From: Pochonia chlamydosporia 170
Lineage: Eukaryota; Ascomycota; Sordariomycetes; Hypocreales; Clavicipitaceae
Direction of reading: 5' to 3'
DNA: 64,000 bases
Assembly (NCBI RefSeq): GCF_001653235.2
Contig: NC_035794.1
Span: 3,100,001 to 3,164,000 of the forward strand
Position 1 is the first letter of the stretch; every line of letters begins with the position of its first letter. The notes under the pieces are model-generated. The model did no database searches. It had not been told where the DNA came from and worked only from the letters and a program-made list of their open reading frames with translations. Both the position numbers and the translations under genes were made by a program. Shown here one piece after another: positions 57,693-64,000 of the stretch.

Positions 57693-59160
57693 TGCGTGCC
57701 TCCCGTCACCTGCGGCAGTCAAGTTGCTCCCAACGCGGGGTAAGACTGAAGCGTGCGATGAGGGTCCCGTCTGTATACTGTGAAGGCACCTCCGGCGTTG
57801 AGGAAAGGTTCAAAACACGGTTCGAATTGAGGATCACGACCTCAGTCCCCTGGAGAGCACCTCTCGGGTGCGCATCGAGGAAACGTGATTCGAAAGGGTC
57901 GTTGGGAGAAAGATGGATTACGTAGCTTGACTGCCAAGCTCCACGTTTACCGATTTAGGTGAGGCTGTGAGTGGGCGGTGGCAGTGGCCGGGTTGAGCCG
58001 TCGACTCAATGTTGGAGTTGCATGCACCGAGCTGAGGCTGTGCTAGTTGGCGGCAAATGAGGAGGACGAGGTAAACAGGAGATACGCCACGACGTAATAA
58101 AAGAACATTGAAATTATTGTGAAGATTGAAATTCCACCAGACTCTAGTTGGTGTTGGGTTGGTCGCTCCTTCCCAGCTCCCAAGTCCCAAGTCCCATGTG
58201 TCATTGAGACTGCCCTTGGACTCTGCACTTGTCAGGCGTCCATGTCTGGGTTTGAGACTTCAATGTTGCTGCTGCATGTCAGCTTGAGCCACACCAAAAC
58301 CAGCCCTAGGGCGAGAACATTGACAACCCCTTGTGCCTGAAGACTAGCCAAACTCTCCCGGCACATCACCTTGGCGAAAGATTGATCATGCAGCCGGGCC
58401 CTTGAAAGGACATTGACCAGACCCTTGCTGTTTGACAACCAGAACGCATAAGGTCGCTGGCGATTCGACCCTGACGCGCTGTGGAGCCTTCCTGATGTCA
58501 AGGACTCAAGGGCCAACTTTGGCATGTTGGAGGCCTACCGAATTGACCACATCAGGCCATTTCGAATTCGAAGTTACCCCGACATTCAGTGGATGACCGG
58601 GCTTTGCGTTTGGGCCCAGCAAATACAAGACATGGCACTGACAATTGTGTCATGAACGGTTGGCAGGCCAAGGGCGATCGATGATGCTCCAGGCGCGTTT
58701 CAGGGCGAGACACACCAGTACCGGATCCTATGTAGGGGATCAAATCAGCAGCGGGAATAATTTCATCATGGAAGAAATGGGGACTGCGACTTTTACAGCA
58801 TGTTCTATTGCTTGAACAAAGTTGTAGTGCACTGGTCTCGTGCATTTCCTCCCGGAAGAGCCTTGATGAAGCATGATCTGAGAATGGTCATTCTGCGGAC
58901 TAACGACGTCGATCCCCTTGCCAAGAAGGGTTGGATTCACCTCAAAGCGATTCGCCCAACTTGACCCGCACTATGCACTGAACAAGTCAATATATTTGGC
59001 CAACCACGTATCCAGCGTACCGCGCCATGTGCAATCTTCGACTGTGATACATTGGTGTATATTCCTTCGTACCTAGTTACTTGGCTGTGGGTAAGTCCAC
59101 CTGGCCACAGACGGTACGAATGCATCATTCTCTGACTCAAATCAGCAGTGCTGTCTCCTT
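57693..59160. other. 1.5-kb intergenic region
   Basis: It holds the promoter of the coiled-coil gene and the 3' end of the HET-like membrane gene. No gene supported; frames are short and lack domains. Confidence 0.5.
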
Positions 59161-62100
59161 TTATGACTCAGCTGCTGCTACTGACACGACATTCACGTCA
59201 TCTCTCGTTTTGCATCTCCTTCCCCCTCTCTCTTCCAAGAGCCAAAGGAATCCCAGAAGCCCCATGGCAACTATCCATGCTATCAGACCTGCTATCGGGC
59301 TTCTTAATGCATCAATAGTCACCTTCAATATGATGCCCACTGTCATGCCAGCTAGGGACATGGCCAAGGACCGAAGTTGACGGATCCATGACTGTGCGCT
59401 TGACACGCCAGCGAACAACAACACTAACACAGTCAGCAACTACTTCCTAAGGTCTGCTCACACGAGGACGGCTCACTTGGCATCGCCATGTTCTGTACTT
59501 CCAATAGAAAGTACATGACTATATAAGATACTGCGGACAACTTCGAGCGTTGCAACAACGATCCTATTCCCGACAACGTAGTGACTGCCATGAGGAGGGG
59601 AACTAGCAATGGTCAGCTATTTGCCATGTTTCAAAAGTTTCATCTCAGCTCTACGTACTCCCAAGCCTCTGTGATCTCGACGTTGCCAGAGAAATTGGTA
59701 GCAAAAGGAGCACAGAGCCCGCAACAACAGCGAGACGTAATGTCCCGTGAAATGGAAGTGTGCGTGGAGCATCGGCCGCCAAATATATTGATGTTGAAAG
59801 AAGGCCAAACAACGCTGACTTCCAGTCTGTGATCCAAGACACCTTTTACGAATTAGTTTCCATGAACGATTGTGTCGATCTGCCGGACTTACACTATCTT
59901 GCAGCGAGGATGCACTACCGCTTGGTGCTAAACCCGTCATGGCTGCCTTTGCTGATATTGTGATCTTCTTGTGGGCTGGCAGCCATGATACTTCCAATGG
60001 CGGTCCCATCTCACAGAGCACACCAGTCGATAGAAGTAAACACAGCGCGAAATATATTGCTTCGTTGAAAACGAACGATACACGGCCAGCAACGGGAACC
60101 ATCACCAATAGCATTGTGAAGAATCGCCCGGAAACGCCTAGTAATATAATTCGAAGTGCCAAGCTGCGAAATGGATACCACGAACAAACAACGACGACAA
60201 AATTGAGCATTAGAATGGCATCCGTAGCCCCTGACAGGATTGGTGTCAGGAAACGGACATTGAGACTGAATCGAGTGGCGAAGTAGAAGAACGGTATGAA
60301 CCCTATCCACAGTTAGTTTCATGTATATCCAAACATACTTGTCTACAACAAAAGATGTACCCTTTACAACGAGAACAGGCGGCAAGATACGAGCGATAGG
60401 GAAGTGTCTAAGTGTAAGGTAGGCGAAAGGCAGAGCAGCCAAGAACGACAAGTCGTATGAGGTATTGACATCACGTAGCTTGGCATTAGGACCATAAACG
60501 CCAACACTTAACTAAAGGCCGCATGAACATTAGTTAAAGTAAGCCCGGGCATTGGCGTTCCGTACTCACGAGAAGAATCATCAAGTACATCCACTCTGCT
60601 TTCCAGGGAATCACCGAATCGTCCACTGGTATTATGCCAGGCTTTGGTTGTCCCACTCCCGACACGGTCTGTGATGCATGCTCTTTTCGTGCACTCAAGC
60701 CTAGTCGGAATCGATCAACTCGCCTCATCTTGTCCAGCATTTGTGTTCCGACGCGCGCGACTGTCTCCTTCAAGAAAACACCCGACTGCCAATGGTACGA
60801 GCACAACAACGCACGCTGCATTCCGCCTTCTTGTCCAGCGATTAGCATGGCCACGGGTGGGCTACGAGCATAGAAGTGCAACACGGTCATCATATGCGTA
60901 TCTACGAGCGTGAATGCTCGTAAGTCATCCCCTTTAGGTGGCAGGTGATTCTCCTCCCCTGGGTTATCCAGAAACGCCGTTCCACTAGCGATGGTTGTGA
61001 ATCTTCCGTAATTATGACCCCAAAGATGCCGCTCGATAGCTCCGGCGTCAACGTGACCCTCAATACCGACGAGATGGGCTTTGAAGGGATTCAAAGTACG
61101 TCGACGAGACAGAATATATAGTATGGGCAGGATCAGCGCTGAAATCATTGGCGGCACGGACACAAAACCCAGCAATATTATGCTAAATGACCCGAAGTGC
61201 GAAAGATCTACTCTGGAGAACGCACCAAGAATATGTAGTTGGCTCATGAAGGCAATCGACATCAGTCCAGAGAACATCATGAAAACGGCGAGAGTTTTCC
61301 AGGCCACCCCGTTTGACAGCTCCCCCGTTTTTGCCGCGGTGCCGAAGCCATCCCATTGGATTGCAGCGCCATACAAACTGTCGACTAGCAAGGTGTCCGA
61401 GTCCAAGACCTTGGTGATGTGACAAGTTGGACGTACATCACTAACTTTGGCGCCCCAAACATCAGTGCTTTGATGCCACGACGCCTCTCCCTCCGTTGAC
61501 AGCAGACATATGAGTCGTCCGAGAAAGTCACCCCCATCATTCGCCAGCGACAGCCGCGCAAAGGCTTGGAATCCAGAGTCTTCCTGCCGAATCGTGGGAC
61601 GCTGGCTATGTGGGAGGAGGCCCATGATGGCATACGCAATATCTCCCGGGCTAAACTGATCGGTTCCACGGCGTGCAAAGCATGCGAGAGCTGTTTCTAA
61701 AAGTCGAAGTTGTGTGAGAATGGCAGACCCCTCGTAGTGATTTACCAACTCCTTGACCAGCTCAGCGTCTTCCCATGCCCGCTCTGCAAAGTTGCGCTTC
61801 GCAAGGGACACTGGGTCTGAATCGTCGTCTCCAACGTAGAGCCTTATTCTATGTTCCCCTGGGCAGAGCAGTAACTCTGGCAATGTCCACAATCGAGATC
61901 CCCAATGCCGGAGCCACTTTGTCGTTTGCTGCGCTCCGCTGCTAACACTTGTTCTTTGACCGGCCAAGATGACATTGACTTTGTCTGATGCAGGTGGCCC
62001 GATGGCAATGATCATGGAGTGTGCGGCGCGGACAACGTCGCAGATGCGGTAGACGTCGTCGCTTTTGCTGGTAGATCTGGCTACTCCGTCTTTGTCGCGG

Positions 62101-63111
62101 ACGCATTCGAAGTCGATCCAGAAGGCCTTCTTGCCGGCCCTCTTGGCGGCGTCGATACCCCATCTTATCAAGGTCTTTCGGTCCCTCTTCGCAAGCTGTC
62201 TGTTGGCTTCGCGGGTCTCTTCGTTGGGGTACTTGTACTTGTCAATCTCGTCGTCTGTTGCCACCCTGAATTGCTCGCGGGTGTAGGAGACGAATACAAA
62301 TTCCATGTCTATATTGTCCCCATTTTCAAAGATGTATTGTGATACGCGAATTGTTTCATAGAGCGCCTGGTCGTAGTCTTTGATAAAACAGAGGTATCGT
62401 GGTCGCGATGCAGTTCCTTGATCACCGGGCTCAATCCATATTGCTTGTTCGCTGTTATTCCCAGCAGGCGCGCTTTCCAGATCTGAGCTGAGTCGAATGT
62501 CGTCGGAATATCCTTGGCGTTCTGGAACTGGATATTCTACCTGGAGCTGATCAGATGGGTTTCCTAAGTGGTTTAGACTTTGAGAGGTCTCGTTTGCTGC
62601 ATCATGCTTGTGACTGCGAACAGCGTCATAGCGGTCGTCTATCTCCATCCTGCCGAAGCCCATTGTACGGGTGGCATATTGATTATGCAGATGATACAAA
62701 TCACGGCTATGTACCTAGTTGTCAATAGTTAGCATTCGTAACAGGTGCTTGTGAGTCACGGATTCGGCATACCAAAGTGCACGAATATGGTAAAGATACA
62801 ACATATTTCAGCAACGCTGTGATCATCATTGCTGCTGACCATTTTCGTTCTTGCCTGGTAGCATCCAAGATCGGCGCCCAAATCCAGTAGCTGACATTGG
62901 CCAAAGGCGTCGCTGTTGATCGCGGTTTATCCAAGCGTAGCCATTTGGACGTCTGTGGTAAATTGCGCGAATCTTCGAATGTTTGCAGCACCAACGGGAC
63001 CAGTTTGCCATCTGACGATAGGTACATGAGTCTTGAGCTGACTTGATTGCCGGGGTTGTCGCCATGGGCTTGGGCCTCACAGTCGCGGGTTTCATTCTGT
63101 GGTGATGACAT
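59161..63111 (-). CDS. Large HET-like domain protein with C-terminal polytopic membrane region
   Basis: Seven exons, 62773-63111, 60570-62714, 60361-60511, 59895-60302, 59659-59826, 59499-59602 and 59161-59439, give about 1197 residues in one frame. Around residues 250-360, FVFVSYT and, 50 residues on, FWIDFECVRDKDG correspond to the HET-domain blocks (usually a YxWG region and WIDxxCINQ), so this is a divergent HET-type module. Two hydrophobic helices follow near residues 560-640. From about residue 830 the last 370 residues are mostly membrane-spanning, with at least eight segments. HET domains trigger non-self recognition death in fungi, but this fused membrane form is of unknown function. 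The donors used for exons 3, 4 and 6 (GTACAT, GTGTAA, GTACAG) were chosen to keep the frame; these are the less certain joints. Confidence 0.75.
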
Positions 63112-64000
63112 CCTGGGCTCAGAGTGAACGGCCTAGCGATGGGGTTAATGTCCGACCATGATTGAAGTGAGATGAATTTTGATGAGGTTTAAGATGTGAG
63201 GGACGTGAGTTGCTTAAGGAGTTGAGATGAAGGCTGTGTTTGATGTGTTACCCTTGTCCCCTGCACTAACTGATGCACGTCAGCAACTAACGGGAGTGAG
63301 GCTGACACTGCTATATATGGCTCTTGGGGTTGCAACTCGCCTTGTCTTGCATGAAGTAATCTGTGGTGGTAGTATTTGCCTGGAAGCAAATCATGCTGTC
63401 ATGTCGCAGTCTACGATTGTATATCGCGTTGTATATGGCATGTATAGTGGTGGGCTAGACTGTTTTGACCTCTCGCTAAATGGTCGCTTTGGCGATGCAA
63501 ACTAGAAACTCCTGTACTGGGTTCAAGCATTAATTTGGTACCTTGGGCGATGCGTTGCCTCGATCAATCATGGTTAAATGCTCGGCGACTTCTGTAGGCT
63601 TGAACGTGTCATTCGCGTGATTTCCAAGCCTTGGAAGATGTAATGTGTAGCCGGATTTGGGTAGCCGTTTGCATAGTGTTCTCTTTGAAGAGGTGGAAAA
63701 GCACGTATTAACATCTATCGCTGGGACAGTTGAATATCCGGTTCCAACATGGTCACTGCACTCAGACCGACATGCCTAGCCCTTACAAGATACATTTGGC
63801 ATGGTAATAAAGTCAAGTTACGATATGTTATGTACTGAATGAAATTGCATAACAACTATCTAGCTCTGCTGTTATCCTCATATAGCATGCACCCAGATGC
63901 TCTCACATCTCCTCAGGAGCTGCGCCAGTCCGTGGCCGAGGAACTTTGTCAAACTTTTTGCTGGGTACTTTCGTAGAATATACGCCATGGGCTATCAACA
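63112..64000. other. Intergenic region at the right edge
   Basis: The promoter of the HET-like membrane gene lies at the left of this stretch. A 92-codon plus-strand frame (63227-63505) has no recognised domain and no good partner exon; it is not called. Nothing else is seen up to the window edge. Confidence 0.5.

Overview
The window is nuclear DNA of a filamentous ascomycete, most probably Sordariomycetes/Hypocreales (inferred from gene content; species not determined). Genes carry short GT-AG introns, mostly about 50-80 nt with CTAAC-like branch sites. Proteins are fungal in architecture: a fused glutaminase/ADC synthase, Trs120, Mak16, Elp5, Sec22, a HeLo-domain protein and a HET-like protein. 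Exon coordinates were worked out by hand from splice signals and frame continuity, so boundaries are predictions.

Left third (1-25.4 kb). The 5' end of an MscS-like channel gene runs off the left edge (-). It is followed by an orphan membrane protein (3.9-5.5 kb, +) and a Rad9/Crb2/53BP1-type checkpoint mediator with a BRCT region (6.0-9.5 kb, +). Between 10.6 and 18.2 kb lies an accessory block: a HeLo-domain pseudokinase (-), a divergently placed apparently active kinase with a C-terminal retropepsin-like module (+), and a small protein carrying a similar module (-). Beyond it are gene-poor DNA with repeats, a 5'-incomplete sphingomyelinase D/phospholipase D-like gene at 19.7-20.3 kb (-), and a PAP2/Aur1-like membrane enzyme at 24.0-25.4 kb (+).

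Middle (26.4-42.4 kb). This part is dense and housekeeping: Gyp7-type TBC RabGAP with an apparent 1-nt frameshift, Mso1-like, Mak16, Vps55, para-aminobenzoate (ADC) synthase, Trs120, and an SDR-fold protein that has lost its catalytic residues. Gyp7, Mso1, Vps55, Trs120 and Sec22 all serve vesicle traffic.

Right third (42.4-64 kb). After a 4.1-kb gene-free stretch come a 10-exon MFS sugar/quinate-type transporter, a DUF2264 protein, an ASX-homology protein, Elp5, Sec22, an uncharacterised coiled-coil/Zn-finger-like protein, and a 7-exon, about 1197-residue protein joining a divergent HET-like domain to a polytopic membrane region.

The most interesting signal is at 10.6-15.4 kb. A membrane-toxic-type HeLo domain fused to a catalytically dead kinase faces an intact kinase across a shared 0.67-kb promoter. 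This arrangement resembles the animal RIPK/MLKL necroptosis pair and may be a fungal regulated-cell-death cassette. That reading is inference.
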